In this document: positions 30,054-42,967 of the stretch, in pieces
Layout of the letters: each line of letters opens with the position of its first letter
How positions within the stretch are numbered: position 1 is the stretch's first letter
From: Boesenbergia rotunda
Taxonomy: Eukaryota; Streptophyta; Magnoliopsida; Zingiberales; Zingiberaceae
Reading direction: 5' to 3'
Length of the DNA stretch: 64,000 nt
Assembly: GCA_024364735.1 (NCBI GenBank)
Contig: JAGFNQ010004749.1
Span: forward strand, 37,501-101,500
Notes under the pieces: generated by a model
What the model saw: only the letters and a program-made list of their open reading frames with translations
Told to the model about the DNA's origin: nothing
Database searches by the model: none
Translations under genes and position numbers: made by a program

Positions 30054-31588
30054 TGTCAGGATGTATACTATAAGCCTAGCTTTTGAATGAACATCTATTT
30101 TGGAATAAAAATCACAATGGTCATGTGTTTGCATTTTATATTTATTATATATGCAGTTGTCTATTACTTTACATTATAGATAACATGGTGTGTAGTGTCA
30201 CACAAAAGACCATGTTATCAGTTCCTTGTAAAGTATAAGTAGTGGCTCACAACCGAAATGAATTTGGACCAACTATTGGAATGGTTATAGTGTAATTTGG
30301 TATTAGTCTATCTTGACTATAGAATTACACTAATACACTTTGTATGTATTGAGCACGACCGATTTGAGTGATTCGATTTATACTGACTATATAATCGAAC
30401 AATACCTCAGGTTATTATGGATTTACATGCTCTTAATCCCGATATAATAACAGGCACATGTACTTAATATTTATTTCCTTAATATACCAATGGATAAAAT
30501 TTATTCATTAAATCAATAGGCCCGGTAAATCGGAAAATAATATTATTTATATGGTGTGTCGTTGATTATAGAAGGAAATCGTGTCCTAATTATTTTAGGA
30601 TGATGATGTTCCCTTCAGGAGCTCATAAAGATTATCATGTTAAATATTGCAAGTGGACTTGGTCCAACATGATGATAAGGTTGAGTGGTACTACTCTTGG
30701 AGTTAGATGTTAATTAATTAAATTGTCAGTAATTTAATTAATTAATGGGCATGCGATATCTTAAACATGGGGAGAAAATGTACACATAATAAGAAGGAAC
30801 CCATATTTTATTATGGGGTTGGTGCGGTAGTTCAATAATAATCCATTAGTGGAGCGGGTTATTATTAACGGGTCGGGTTGAAGATCCGTTAGGAGAGCAA
30901 AACCAACTCCTCATCATGGTCCCTATTATAGCCTATAAATACCCTCATAAGTCATGAAACCAGAAGCCCTAAGCCTCTCTATCCCCTCCTCCCTCACTCT
31001 CTCTCTCTCTCCTTGGTGGTGTGCGGCGCCGGTTCAAGGAGGGAGGAGGGCAACTAGGTTTTTGAGAGAAAGAGAGAGCTCTTTCTACTTCTTCTCTTCT
31101 TTCTCTTCTCTCCCTCGTTGGGTGTGCGGCGCATCAAGGAAGAAGGGAGGTGGTTCGGTCACGCAAGAAAGGAGAGCCATCTCCTTTTGGCTGGCGCAAC
31201 AAGGAAGAGGAGGAGGTCTTTTGGTGGCTTTGTTTCTTGAAGGATCGTCGCTCACATGACGTCCAAGAAGAGGATAAGAATACAATAGAAGATCAAGAGG
31301 TAAAACAAGAGGTATATCTTGTTTTTATTTCATTCTTGTATTAATTGTATTTGTTTTCTTAGATCCCGAATTAAACACAAGAACTGGTGATCCATACTTC
31401 ATCTTCTTTTTCACTGCAAATCGATAAAGGAGTTTGATTGCTTGAACAACAAGTTTGTTCAAGCGATCACTCAATCGAAAAGCATGAAAATGAAAAAGGT
31501 CGTTCGGGAAGTTTTCCCTATCCGGATTAGTTCTAATCAATAGAATTTTTAATCCGGGGATATAGGGAGGAATCCGGAACAACCAACA
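30054..31588 (+). mobile_element. Solo LTR inserted in Tat reverse transcriptase
   Basis: 1535 bp with TGTCAGG..AACCAACA ends and the TSD GTCTT (30049-30053, 31589-31593). TATAAAT at 30934-30940 sets plus orientation, followed by a CT-rich leader. No internal genes. Small frames at 30954-31344 are repeat- and serine-rich artefacts. The element family is not identified; a single LTR of this size is consistent with copia or Ty3. Confidence 0.9.
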
Positions 31589-31593
31589 GTCTT

Positions 31594-32031
31594 GATCAAG
31601 ATGTCGTCTACATAAACCTCAATATTCCGTCCAATTTACGCTCGAAAGACCTTGTTCATCATGCGCTGATAAGTAGCACCTGCATTTTTAAGCTTGAATG
31701 GCATGACAGTATAGCAATACATACCATCTGCTATGATGAAACTGACCTTCTCCTGATCAGCGACGGCCAAGGGTACTTGATGGCAGCCTTGATACGCGTC
31801 CAACATGGAGATGAGTTCGCTCCCAGCCGTCAAGTCGATCATCTGATTAATCCTCGACAAGGGATAACAGTCCTTCGGGCAGGCTCGATTGAGATCGCGA
31901 AAGTTGATGCAGTCACACCACTTGTTATTAGGTTTGGCCACGAGGACCACATTGGCTAGCCAGGCCAGAAATTGGACCTCCCTAATGTGTCCGGCTTCCA
32001 GGAGCTTCTCGATCTCCACCCGGATGACTTT
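31594..32031 (-). pseudogene. Tat reverse transcriptase palm fragment
   Basis: The minus strand reads V-E-I-E-K-L-L-E-A-G-H-I-R-E-V, then A-N-V-V-L-V-A-K-P-N-N-K-W, F-R-D-L-N-R-A-C-P-K-D, M-L-D-A-Y-Q-G and ends V-Y-V-D-D-I-L-I-K-T. The YVDD catalytic box survives, but a stop precedes it (R-A-stop-I-G-R-N) and both sides are cut by solo LTRs. Confidence 0.85.
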
Positions 32032-32036
32032 GTTAT

Positions 32037-33693
32037 TGTTGGGATCTTCAGGCGACATAAACACAAAACACAGCGGAAACAAGATCCCACGAGTGATCCA
32101 TGTGAAAGAAAACTCGTACAAAGTATATCTATCTAATAGATTTATCTATTGTTTATACCTTTGGAGCGTGCCCTTATCTTTATCCCGCTCGTCCAAGCGC
32201 CGCCAGATCTTTTGCACGTTCAAGTGTCTGTGCCACTATTCGTATCCACACGAACACGATATCTCTACTTCGGAGAAGAACTACCTTAGTTGTGCTAGCA
32301 ACTTGAGGTAGTTCACAAAACACCAAGAACCCAAGATGTGAGTTTCGGCCAAGATGGAGAAGAGAAGGAAGAGGGGAAAGAAAATGACAAGTTGTCATCC
32401 AAATGACAAGGGAAAAACTCTTTTATACTCATATCATGAGGAGTTTTTGCCTTTTAAACTTCCCTTCATTAAACATTTTAATGTAACTCTCTAACTTTTC
32501 ATGTAACACTCTAATGGTGAGAAACTCTCCATCTTCCTCTCTTATTAATTCATTAATCATTTTAATGAATTAATATTTCATCCAAATGTGGTTGAGTCTA
32601 ATCTAAATGAGTTTAACTCAAATTAGATCTCAATCCATAATCCAATTGGATTCACTTGAGTCTAACTCAATTAATCCAATTCCAATTAAATCTTAGCCAA
32701 ATCAAGATCAATTAATCTCCGAAGCATCGTGTCCTTAGTGTGTGACCCAATAGGCTCTCATAACGTTGGCAATGTGTCTAAACCAATTTAGACACAAAAG
32801 CAATGAGCGGCATCTAGCAATGCATCAATGCTACCCAAGTAACAAGAAAGTCGAGATCCGACTTAACCTCCGTGACTATGGCAATGTATGACCTTTTCCT
32901 TCTATCCTTGATATCTAGATTGACCAATGAGACATAGACACTGTCATCCTCAATCAATCTTGTGTTTCTTGATCCCCGAGTAGACTCACTCAAACAAATG
33001 AGCTCAATATCTCATATTGACTCATTTGAGCATGGCCATGCGTTTTAGCAGTCCTACTCGATCAAGGGGCCCACAGATATCACTCCCGTCATATGGGAGG
33101 AATAGATCTCATCTACATCACTCACATCCCTCCGCATAATTCATTACATACCCAGTGATCGCCTTTATAATCCACCCTGTTACGGGTGACGTTTGACGAT
33201 ACCAAAGTACATAACTCCTTATGTAGGAAACCGTAGTGAATTCAGGTCTAAGGACTATTCATACCAATAGTCACATGAGAACGTTTATGACACTCATATA
33301 ACAATCTATGAAACTTTCTCATAGCGGGTCATTCAGTACACATTCTCCAATGTATACCCATGTGTCAACTTGATATCACATATCCATGACTTGTGAGCTC
33401 AAGTCATCAGTTGACCTACATGCTAGTCTCCTTGTATTAATATTGTCCTTGAATATTAATATTTGACTAGGAATGATTTAGAGTAGTGTTCTCTACATTA
33501 TCTCACTATCGATTCAACCAATCGATATAATGTAGATAAGAACCTACTACCCAAGGACATTATTAGACTTAGTTATTTGGCACAAATACAAAGTAAGTAT
33601 AATAACCAAACATGCATTTATTAATGATAGAATATGATACAAAAATGTCTCCAGTCAATCATCACATAATTGGCTCTAGGGCTCCTACTAACA
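32037..33693 (-). mobile_element. Solo LTR (copia-like) inserted in Tat pol
   Basis: 1657 bp. In minus orientation it starts TGTTAGTAGGAGCCC and ends GATCCCAACA. Flanks are GTTAT (32032-32036) and ATTAT (33694-33698), a 5-bp TSD with one mismatch. A TATAAAAG box lies on the minus strand at about 32412-32420. The interrupted Tat frame (D-F-S-A-A-H-N / N-K-V-I-R-V-E-I) rejoins exactly across the insertion, supporting the boundaries. Confidence 0.85.
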
Positions 33694-33698
33694 ATTAT

Positions 33699-33990
33699 GT
33701 GCTGCACTAAAATCCCTCTTGCGTTGTTTGACGGGTTTGGCATTTGAATAAACGTGCAAAAGGTGCTCGGCCACTTCCGCTCATACCCCGTGGAGGTCCT
33801 TCACCGACCAGGCGAACACATCCTGGTTCCGTGCCAGGCAATCCACCAGTGGTTGCCTTAACTCGTTAGGCAAGCCCGCTGCTATCTTGATTTTGGTTTC
33901 AGCCCGATTGGAGAGTAGCTAAGCCTCCTCTCTGTCCTCGTGCAATTCTGCCCAAGGGGAAACCTACACCATATTGCAGCTGGTAGGGGT
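33699..33990 (-). other. Tat protease-RT linker
   Basis: Degenerate pol linker between the protease and RT fragments. Reading D-F-S-A-A-H-N at its left end is continuous with RT; the rest has stops in all frames and no catalytic motif. Confidence 0.55.
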
Positions 33991-34458
33991 TCATCTTGCC
34001 TTCTGACTTTCTGTCCGAACGTCGTCCACATAGCATCGACGCGCCATTCTCTTATCCCCTTGAACCTCTCTGACCTTATCGTCGACCGGGAACTTTATCT
34101 TGAGGTACAAAGTTAAGACCACTGCTCGAAATTCATTTAGTGCTGATCGCCCCAAGATGGCGTTGTAGGCGAAGGGGGTGTCCACTATTAGGAAGGTGGA
34201 CCACCTGGTTCTTTTCAGGGGTTCTTCGCCGAGGGACACGACCAATCGTATCTGTCCGATCAACTGCACATAGTTCCCAGTAAACCTGAATAACGGCGTA
34301 GCCACTAATTCCAACTGGGATGGCTCGATCAGCAATTGGTCGAAGGCTCTCCTGTACAGTATGTTTACCGAGCTACCCGTGTCCACGATGGTGCGGTCGA
34401 TCTGATAGTTGGCGATCACGGTAGTGATAACCAAGGCATCGTCGTGAGGGACCTCCAA
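33991..34458 (-). pseudogene. Tat aspartic protease
   Basis: Open minus-strand stretch of 155 codons. The retropepsin site V-D-T-G-S-S-V-N-I-L is near residue 26, and later the flap/core text A-I-L-G-R-S-A-L-N-E-F (about residue 100) is typical of Tat proteases. Upstream in the same polyprotein lies gag, but a frame change near 34470 breaks the join. The domain itself is uninterrupted and carries the catalytic D-T-G. Confidence 0.8.
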
Positions 34459-34459
34459 C

Positions 34460-36753
34460 CCTTGCAGATCTTACGGCCCAAAACTGATCTGAGGGCATTG
34501 TGCCTAGGCAGCACTCGTCCCCACCTGGTGAATTTACAGCCGACATACCTGGGCTTTTCAGGCTCGATTAGTGTCTTCTCTGGTTGGTACACCTAAGATC
34601 ATGTGGACCCCTCCTCGGACGGCATTCTGTTGATTGGCTTGGTCTTCATCCACCTCTTCAGGCTCGATCTGCCCATCTAGGGGAATAAGTGTCGAGCAGC
34701 AGGCGTGCTCCGCTCGGGTTCTTCTGTTGCTGGGACAGCCGCTAGTCCCCCCCTCCCGACCCTGCCCATCTCTCGGGGAGACCTAACGCCCCCTTCCCCT
34801 AGCAATCGAGGTCTGACCTCTCCCGGCCTGTCAGCAGTCTTCGGTACTATGGGTATTACTTTGGTGGAAAACACAATAAGGCTTCCACCGGGTTGGCAGA
34901 CATCCCTGCACTACTTGTTGCACGTGTCTTCGCTCCATTCCCACTCGGTCGACCACCCCTCTAGGGTTGCAAATGGGTCCACCTTGCGAACGGCTATTCT
35001 GTGGGGGACTAGGTGTTGGGGCGGCACCCATTTCCTTTTTCCGAGTGGCTTGGGTTTCTTCCACATTGATATATTTAACAGTTTTCCCCAAGAGACTAAC
35101 AAAGTCCTTTGGGGGCCTCCTAATTAGCGAACGGAAGAATCTCCTTCCTGTAACCCCTGGGAGCATAGTAGTTAAAATCACGATTTTAATCATAAAATCT
35201 TACGATTTTACTATTTTTGACCCCTGAACGATTTAAATTTTAGTTAAAATCGTATATTGTTAAAATTGTTTTGAAATGTGATTTTGAGGGTTAAAATCGT
35301 AATTTTACTATTCGGATGTGATTTTAACGATTCTAAAAAAATCCTCTTTTTCGTTGGACTTGATCTATTTTTAAAAAAAATATCCATTCTCTATTTTTTT
35401 GTATGCCCTAATCGCATGCATCTTCGACGTCCCTAAGTTACGCGTCCCTACTGCGGCACTTTGGTGTCCTGCTTTGGTGATGGTGATATGATGGATTTTG
35501 ATGATGAGGCTGGTGGAGAGGAAGATGAGGATCGAATGATAGAACTTTATAATTTTAATGTGTCATATTTTTTAGATTTATACATTAGGCATCTAAATTC
35601 TATAATTAGATGGCTGGTGAAACCTTTCTAATTGAAGTTATTATGTTTTTTCACTATTTTATGGCTATGGATGACATTACTAATGTAATATTGATTATGA
35701 ATATAAGTTTATTTAGTGATTTAAAAGTTTTTTTTATTATTTAGGCTATTTTACATGCATATATATGATTATATAATTTTATATGCATATATATAGGATT
35801 TTTATAAAATCTTACGATATGATTTACGATTTTAAGTACCCCTTCCGATTCAAGTTAAAATCTCGATTTTAACTACCTTGCCTGGGAGAAAGCGTTGATG
35901 AGAACCTTAAAGGTAGCGATCGATACATCCATGGTCCTACCGTTGAACCTCTTGATGTAGGCTCGGAGAGATTCCTTCGGACCCTATTTCAGCACAAACA
36001 GTTGAGGCTGGTCTTATGATGCCTCCGACTACTCGTGAAGTGTTGCATGAACAACCTCTTGAGCTCCCCGAAACTTGACACAGACCTGCTCCGGAGCCGA
36101 ACGAACCATCACTGAGCCGATCCATATAGGGTTGTCAAGAACGTCCGACATTTGACACCCTCGGGATATTGATGAAGTAAAACGACACTCTTAAACTTCA
36201 TAAGGTGCTCTTTAGGATCGCTAGCTCCCGAGTATTCCGGGATGGTGAAGAATCAGAGATGCTTGGGGACCGGGTCCTCGAGGATCTGCAGGAAAAATGG
36301 GCTCCACGTTGGGGGAGCCGGTGTGGGGTCAGTCAGACCCTTCCCCTTATCTAGACGATGCTGGTGCATCTGACTGGATGCGGATGCCTCCGCGGGACCC
36401 GAGTGAGCCTTATCTCCTCTAGTTCAAAAGAAAGAAGGGGGAAAGGGGATCGAGATGCCTTATGGCCTGACGGCATTTCCCCGACCCGCCGAGTTGCCCA
36501 CGGCCGAGGGTTCGAGGAACCGGGTCGCTGGGCTACCTGCATGCAGGGGCAACTGGGGGGTCTTCTGGGCTCGAGCAGTCATTAGAAACTTATACTCCTC
36601 CAGCGTGATGGTAATCGTCACTTGGTTGGGTTTTCCCATCTTCTTCTCCCGATCAGGCGAAATGTTCTCCTTCTAGCGCTAAATATGATCCTATCGAAGA
36701 GCGAGGTGGACTCCCAACTTGATAACAAGGATAGCTTGTCGATGGAGGATGGT
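34460..36753 (-). pseudogene. Tat gag, split by a hAT-type element
   Basis: 36250-35889 reads the Gag core in shifting frames (Y-S-G-A-S-D-P-K-E-H-L, F-L-T-T-L-Y-G-S-A, F-G-E-L-K-R-L-F-M-Q-H-F, then K-T-S-L-N). After the hAT element (35164-35880), 35155-34677 reads R-P-P-K-D-F-V-S-L-L-G-K and Y-C-V-F-H-Q-S-N-T-H-S-T-E-D-C, the Tat-type zinc-finger-like end. N-terminal text (36750-36280) is proline/arginine-rich and badly broken. Many stops. Confidence 0.75.
35156..35888. mobile_element. hAT-type non-autonomous element with 8-bp TSD
   Basis: Element 35164-35880 (717 bp) between 8-bp direct repeats CCTGGGAG (35156-35163 and 35881-35888). Terminal inverted repeats: the left end CATAGTAGTTAAAATC pairs with the inverse of the right end, CAAGGTAGTTAAAATC, and the palindromic GATTTTAA words continue inward. 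An 8-bp TSD with CA-start ends points to hAT. The middle (35470-35620) contains a short acidic-coding stretch (F-D-D-E-A-G-G-E-E-D-E) that could be a remnant of an autonomous parent; no transposase core is present. Confidence 0.9.
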
Positions 36754-36758
36754 GGTAT
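36715..36758 (-). repeat. Tat leader repeat unit, left part
   Basis: GATAACAAGGATAGCTTGTCGATGG.. up to GGTGGTAT is a partial copy of the unit repeated at 46973-47110 on the other side of element C. It shows that the two Tat segments were contiguous before C inserted. Confidence 0.8.
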
Positions 36759-39050
36759 TGTTGGGACTGGGTGCATGTTGACACGGATACGGGTTCGTAA
36801 AATTTTAAATTTTTACGTGCAGCGGAAGAATTAGCATAAAATAATTTCCTAAATTATTTTAACCACGTATCTAGTATGCAACCTTATGATGTGTGGACAT
36901 AATCATAAATTAAAACTTTGCAGAAAAGTAAACTAATTTACTAAGTACCTCGCGTAACTTGAAGTAAGGGACGAGATCCAACCGTAGCGTCCCTTGGAAG
37001 CTTCGCCTCTATTCGCGTCCACGCCGAGTTCTCTTCGGGATGACTTCGCAAAGTCACGAGTTTTGTGCCGACGAGAACTACTAGATTCTCTAAAGGCACA
37101 ACTAGAAGAATAAGAGAAAAGATAGGAAACTAACCACCAAAGTAATGGAATCAAAATTCCGAGAAAAGAAGGAAGGAATCGCGATCCGCTTCTTCTTCTT
37201 CTTCGACTCTTCCTTGGTTGTTGTTGCTCACGCCAACCCTAGATGGGTGGATGGTGCGCCGGCCCTAATGGGAGCTTGGGGCGCCAGCCTAAAAGGAACA
37301 AGGGGCGCCGGCCCTAAGGGGAAGAGAAGGGGAGGAAGAGAATAAGAGAGAGAGAGGGAGAAAATTAATCTCTTGATTACTCTATTGATTGGAATTCAAG
37401 GCTTGCCTTTGGTTCTTTTATATAGTAACCTCTCCCTTGCCAAGTCTCCCTTTTAACGGCATTTTCATAACAAATTTATCCTATAAATTCTCTTATAAAT
37501 TTTTTCGTTTAAACCAAGTTTTATTATAACTAATTTTATAATAAAACTAATACTTCTCTTTTAATTATGAAATAAAATTTGTATAAAATTTTCTTATCAT
37601 GGATAAATCAATTCATAATTGATTTTATAAATTAAAATTAAACCAATTCTTGGTTCATTTTAATTTCCATAAAAAGAATAAATTTACTACAAATTTCTTT
37701 ATAAATCTCTTTATATAAATTTCTTTATATATCAATTTATTTATCCATAATTTATAAAACAAATCGCACTAGATTTATTTTATTAATTAAACCAATTAAA
37801 TTGGTTTATCCCCATTTTAATGGTCGGCCAAACCAAGAGGGTGGACACCCTCTTTGGCCGGCCAAACCAAGCCGATCCCATCGCAAATTAAACTCATTTA
37901 ATTCGCCCAATAAGCCTTCAAAAGACTTAGCCATTTTTAGCTTCCGTTGCGCCTCTGATTAACTCAGATTCGACTTATTTCTCTTGATCGAAAAATCTAA
38001 TTTTCAACTCGTTTTAAATCCCTCGGATTACTCGTAGTGCGTGTGACTAAATAGGCTTTCGATTTATGTTGGCCGTCTATAATCAACTAATTATAGAACG
38101 ATCATGAGTGGCACCTAGTAGTACATCATGACCCCCAATTAATCGAAAGATCAACGGTTTGACCTCAGAAGTAATTCTGAAAACCCTTCAGCAGCTCTAA
38201 TGAATCGTGCCCCATTCCCTTCACCATCTTATACCCACTTGGTTCAGGACACGGTCTATTTGTGTCAGTCCCCACTAGGCTGACTACGTCACACCTAGCC
38301 CAAGTAATGTCTTTATCGTCCTTTGGATTTCTAATTACTCTCATGTATTTAAGAGACTCGTACTCTAAACATGATATGCTCTGGCCAGAGGCTTTGAGTA
38401 ACAATCCGACGATAGGCCTGGGTATACATCTCCTCGCAAGGAGTGGTGAATCCTTTGTAGGCTGTTCAAACATCTTCGGGCACTTCGGCTTATACCCAAT
38501 CATCCTGGGTCCACACCTCCTAGGAGATGCTTGCATAAGATGTTAAAGTATAAGTCTCCATGACCAAGATGACTTGAACACCGCAAGTCAAAGGAACATC
38601 GCACTTAAGCCGCAGTAAGAACTTCATTGACATATCTACATAGATTACCATATGAAGTTTTACAGCTAGTCACTCCAATGAACTAGTTCCCTTAACTAGC
38701 ATCCATGTTTATCTCCGGACATCCCAATGTCACCAGCCAGTGAGAATCAGCTGATTAGAGAATAACCCATGCTAGTCTCAACAGAATTGATAATGTCCAT
38801 ATTTATCAATTCATCGACTAGGGATATTTTCAATACTTCACAATTGCACATTTAGAGATAATCACTAGTTGTGATCCCATCACAAATTCTCTTATGCTGT
38901 GAATTGTATTGCGGACATTCAGTAGATGAGTTTAAGATCCTAATCAAATACACAAACATGTATACTCAAATAGTGAATTATCATTTATTAAAATGAATGT
39001 TTACAATCATAAGGCGATTGCCTTAGGACACTTCTCTCATATCACTAACA
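36759..39050 (-). repeat. 3' LTR of element C
   Basis: 2292 bp. In element orientation TGTTAGTGATATG..GGTCCCAACA. A TATATAAAAG box lies on the minus strand at 37415-37424. A 123-codon minus-strand frame (38536-38165) recurs in the partner LTR (46425-46087) but has no recognisable domain. Confidence 0.95.
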
Positions 39051-39065
39051 AACTCCAACTTGGCC
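39051..39065 (-). promoter_or_regulatory. Polypurine tract of element C
   Basis: The minus strand reads CCAAGTTGGAGTT directly before the LTR start TGTTAG. It is less purine-pure than usual but at the required place. Confidence 0.6.
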
Positions 39066-40132
39066 TAATGCCAATCGCTACGGTATCCAATACCACAGGC
39101 TCTAACATGACCCTCAAACTTGCTTTGAGGTAAGGCCTTAGTTAAAGGATCCGCTAAATTCCTTTCAGTGGGAATTTTCTCAATTTGTATATCATTCCTA
39201 CTTATAATCTCTCTGATCAGGTGATAGCGGCGAAGCACGTGTTTGGATCGCTGATGAGACCTTGGTTCCTTTGCTTGTGCAATAGCTCCATTGTTGTCGC
39301 AGTAAACCGGCACTGCTTCATCAATGGTTGGAACCACGCCAAGTTCGGAGACGAACTTCTTGATCCAGACTGCTTCCTTTGCTGCTTCCGAAGCTGCGAT
39401 ATATTCCGCTTCCGTGGTAGAATCTGCTATGGTGTCTTGTTTGGAACTTTTCCAACTTACTGCGCCTCCATTCAAAGTAAATACGAATCCAGACTGTGAT
39501 TTGGAGTCATCCTTATCTGTCTAGAAACTGGCATCCGTATACCCACGTATTACCATATCTCCTTCTCCATATATTAGGAACACATCCTTAGGTCTTCTTA
39601 AGTACTTAAGGATTGTTTTGACAGCCGCCCAATGATCCATTCCTGGATCCGACTGGTATCTGCTTGTGTCGCTCAAAGCATACGATACATCGGGCCTAGT
39701 ACATAACATAGCATACATGATAGATCCTATCGCGGATGTATAAGGAATCTTATTCATGCAAATCCTCTCGTCTTCTGTGCGCGGACACATAGACTTTGAA
39801 AGGTTGATCCCATCCCTGATGGGAAGGTAACCTTTCTTGGATTCCGACATGCTAAACCTTTTTAGCACTCGGTCTATATACGTAGACTGCGAAAGACCAA
39901 GCAACCGTTTTGATCTATCTCTATAGATTCTAATCCCAAGGATATAGGTTGCTTCTCCCAGGTCTTTCATGGAGAAAGTTTTGGACAACCAAATTTTAAC
40001 TGTCTGTAAAACTGATATATCGTTTCCTATAAGTAAGATGTCATCGACATATAATACTAGGAATACGACTGCACTCCCACTAACCTTCTTGTACACACAA
40101 GGTTCGTCAGGATTTTGTGAGAAATCAAACTC
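39065..40132 (-). pseudogene. Element C pol, RT C-terminal half and RNase H
   Basis: Continues the polyprotein after a 1-bp frameshift near 40133. 40096-39521 reads L-Y-V-D-D-I-L-L-I-G-N-D (YVDD catalytic pair) and Y-I-L-G-I-R-I-Y. A TAG at 39518-39520 replaces the usual Gln in D-A-S-F-Q. 39517-39065 reads RNase H (S-T-T-E-A-E-Y, Y-C-D-N-N-G-A-I, K-H-V-L-R-R-Y-H, A-D-P-L-T-K-A-L) to a natural stop next to the polypurine tract. One stop and one frameshift are the only lesions here. Confidence 0.9.
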
Positions 40133-42861
40133 TTGATTGTCTCATCAAAATGGATGTTCCAGCTCCTGGATGCTTGCTTCAGTCCATATATGGATCGTCG
40201 AAGCTTGCATACTTTGGTTTTATCAACCGATGTGAAACCTTCAGGTTGTATCATGTATACATCCTCAAGCAGGTTTCCATTAAGGAAGGTTGTTTTCACA
40301 TCCATTTGCCATATCTCATAATCATAATGAGCTGCTATGGCTAGGAGCATCCGAATGGATTTAAGCATAGCTACTGGCGAATAGGTTTCGTCATAATCAA
40401 TTCCTTGTTTCTGACGATATCCTTTTGCCACTAATCTAGCCTTAAAGGTAACAACATTACCTTCCATGTCAGTTTTCTTCTTGAAAACCCACTTGCACCC
40501 TATGGGCTTAATCCCTTCAGGTGGGTTAACCAAGTCCCATACTTGATTTTCGTACATGGAATCCATTTCCGACTTCATGGCTTCAAGCCATTTGTCCCTT
40601 TCTGAACTTTTCAGAACATCTTCATAACTGATAGGTTCATCGTCGTTCGATTCACTTATGAGAAATCCGTATCTCTCTGGAATATTGCGTGTCCTATCAG
40701 ATCTACGAAGAGGTGGTGTTGTTTTAGGTTCAACTGATAGCTCATCATTATGAGTTATTGGTTGTGGGTCTAGACTAGGTGTCTCTGTAATGTCTATTGG
40801 AGTTTCTTGAACTTCATCAAGTTCAATGCTACTCCCACTGTTTTCTTGTAAAAGAAATTCTTTTTCTAGAAATACAGCATGCCTTGAAACAAACACCTTT
40901 TGTTCCAAGGGATGATAGAATTGGTAACCCTTCGTTTCCTTAGGGTATCCAATAAATAGACATTTATCAGACTTAGCATCCAATTTGTCTGATACAGTCC
41001 GCTTCATATAAGCGGGACAACCCCATATCTTAAGGTGAGTTAAGTGAGGTTTCTTACTATTCCATATCTCATATGGAGTAGTAGAGACTACCTTGGTCAA
41101 GACTCTGTTTAGCAAGTAAACAGCTGTCTTAAGTGCATAGCCCCAAAAGGATTTTGGAAGAGTTGCATGATTCATCATTGACCTAACCATGTCCATTAAG
41201 GTTCGGTTGCGCCTCTCAGATACACCATTATGCTGTGGTGTATACGGCGGAGTCCATTGGGACAATATCCCATTGTCCCTAAGATAATCTTGAAACTCTT
41301 GACTTAAGTACTCACCACCCCGATCGGATCGAAGTATCTTAATACTTTTGCCAAGTTGTTTCTCTACTTCATTTCTGAACTCTTTGAATTTCTCAAAAGC
41401 TTCAGATTTGTGTTTCATCAAGAACACGTACCCGAATCGTGAGTGATCATCGATAAGGGTAATGAAGTAGCTATAGCCTCCTTGTGCAAGAGTTGACATT
41501 AGTCCACATACATCAGTATGTATTAGACCAAGCAATTCTCCCACTGGATTACCTTTTCCGGAGAAGGGTAATTTGGTCATCTTGCCCTTTAAGCATGATT
41601 CACATGTATCAAATGAACCGGGTTCAAATGATTCCAAAATTCCACATCGGTGTAATTCGGTCATGCGTTTCTTACTTACATGGCCAAGACGGCAATGCCA
41701 AGTGTAGGAGTCTATTCGATTATCTATTCGAGCACGCTTGTTGCTTACTTCGATATTAAAAATGTCACCGGATAAATCTAATGTGTAGATACCATTGCAC
41801 AAAGTTCCAATCCCATAAAGAACGCCATTTAAAGTTATGTAACAACAATTGTTACTAAAAGTTAAATGATAACCTTTTTCATTCAAACATGAAATAGATA
41901 CAATGTTCTTTATTAACGAAGGAACAAAATAACAATTATCCAATTCTAAGATACATCCAGTTGGGAGCTTTAGCAAATATGTTCCGATGGAAACAGCAAC
42001 AACCTTTGCTCCATTTCCAACTCGTAAATTTGCTTCTCCCTTGACGAGTCTTCTTCTATTCCTTAGCCCCTTTATGTCATTACATATATGTGAGCTACAC
42101 CCAGTATCAAGTACCCAGGTATTTGAGGAAATAGAGTGACATTCAATAACGAAGATACCTGAAGAGGATGGGGCATCGGATGCCTTATTCTTCAAGGACT
42201 CAAGATAAACCTTGCAGTTTCTTCGCCAGTGACCCTCCTTGCCACAATGATGGCAAGTTCCTTTTGGTTTCTTTTCAGTCTTTTTGGCCTTTTTCTTCTT
42301 CCCTTTATTCTGTTCTTTGACCTTCCTCTTAGAACCTTTCTTTGAGGAACCAACTAACAGTACCGCCTTTTGATCCGGCTTTACAGAAGGCTCTACAGTC
42401 TTCAGCAGGTTGAGCAACTCAGGAATGGTGGTCTCTAGTTTGTTCATCCGATAGTTCATCACAAATTGTGAATAACTTTTGGGCAAACAACTCAGAATTA
42501 AGTCAGTACTTAGTTCATGATCCATTGCAAAACCGAGTGTGCTCAGTCGCTCAATGTACCCCAACATCTTTAACACAAACTGCGAGGCATAAGTGTCTTC
42601 CTTCATCTTAGTGGTGAAGAGGAGTCTGGAGACTTCGAACCTTTCGGATCTCGCCTGCTCTTCAAACAACTCATGAAGATGGAAGATGATGGTATAAGCA
42701 TCCATATGCTCATGCTGCTTTTGCAGCTCAGGTACCATAGAGGCTAGCATGATGCAACTCGCAAGTTCAGAATCGGTCACATGTTTCTGATAGGCCACAA
42801 CTGGTCTGGAGTTGCACTTCTGGAGGATGGTTGGGAAGTTGATCTTCAAGGACATAAGCAA
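40057..42861 (-). pseudogene. Element C gag-protease-integrase-RT open stretch (934 codons)
   Basis: Residues 1-200 are copia Gag. The zinc knuckle C-H-H-C-G-K-E-G-H-W-R-R-N-C is at about 203-216 and the protease L-D-T-G-C-S at about 251-256. Integrase follows with H-C-R-L-G-H and C-E-S-C-L-K-G-K (zinc part), H-T-D-V-C-G, L-R-S-D-R-G-G-E-Y and N-G-V-S-E-R-R-N-R (D, D, E). RT begins near 770 (W-L-E-A-M-K-S-E-M) and reaches W-Q-M-D-V-K-T-T-F-L-N-G. It then runs out of frame after D-E-T-I-K (about 40133), so the last 20 or so residues are not native. All visible catalytic residues are kept, so the copy is young. Confidence 0.9.
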
Positions 42862-42967
42862 GCTTCTCTGCCTTGAGGACTATCCTCAGGTTTCGAAGCC
42901 AGTCCATGAAGTTCGGCCCAGTCAGTTTATTGGTGTCCAAAATGGAACGCAAGTTTAGAGAAGACAT
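42800..42967 (-). pseudogene. Element C gag N terminus
   Basis: The gag start codon is probably at 42967: M-S-S-L-N-L-R-S-I-L, then K-L-T-G-P-N-F-M-D-W-L-R-N-L, the classic copia Gag opening. The frame slips near 42800-42835 (H-P-P-E / C-N-S-R-P-V), after which the 934-codon stretch continues. Confidence 0.85.

Noticed and set aside
30954..31344. Serine-, glycine- and arginine-rich plus-strand frames as host exons
   Set aside because: They lie inside a TSD-bounded solo LTR, just after its TATA box, in CT-rich low-complexity leader.
38165..38536. 123-codon minus-strand frame in the element C LTR, recurring at 46087-46425
   Set aside because: Both copies are LTR sequence and the length differs between them; no domain recognised and no start context, so it is not called as a gene.
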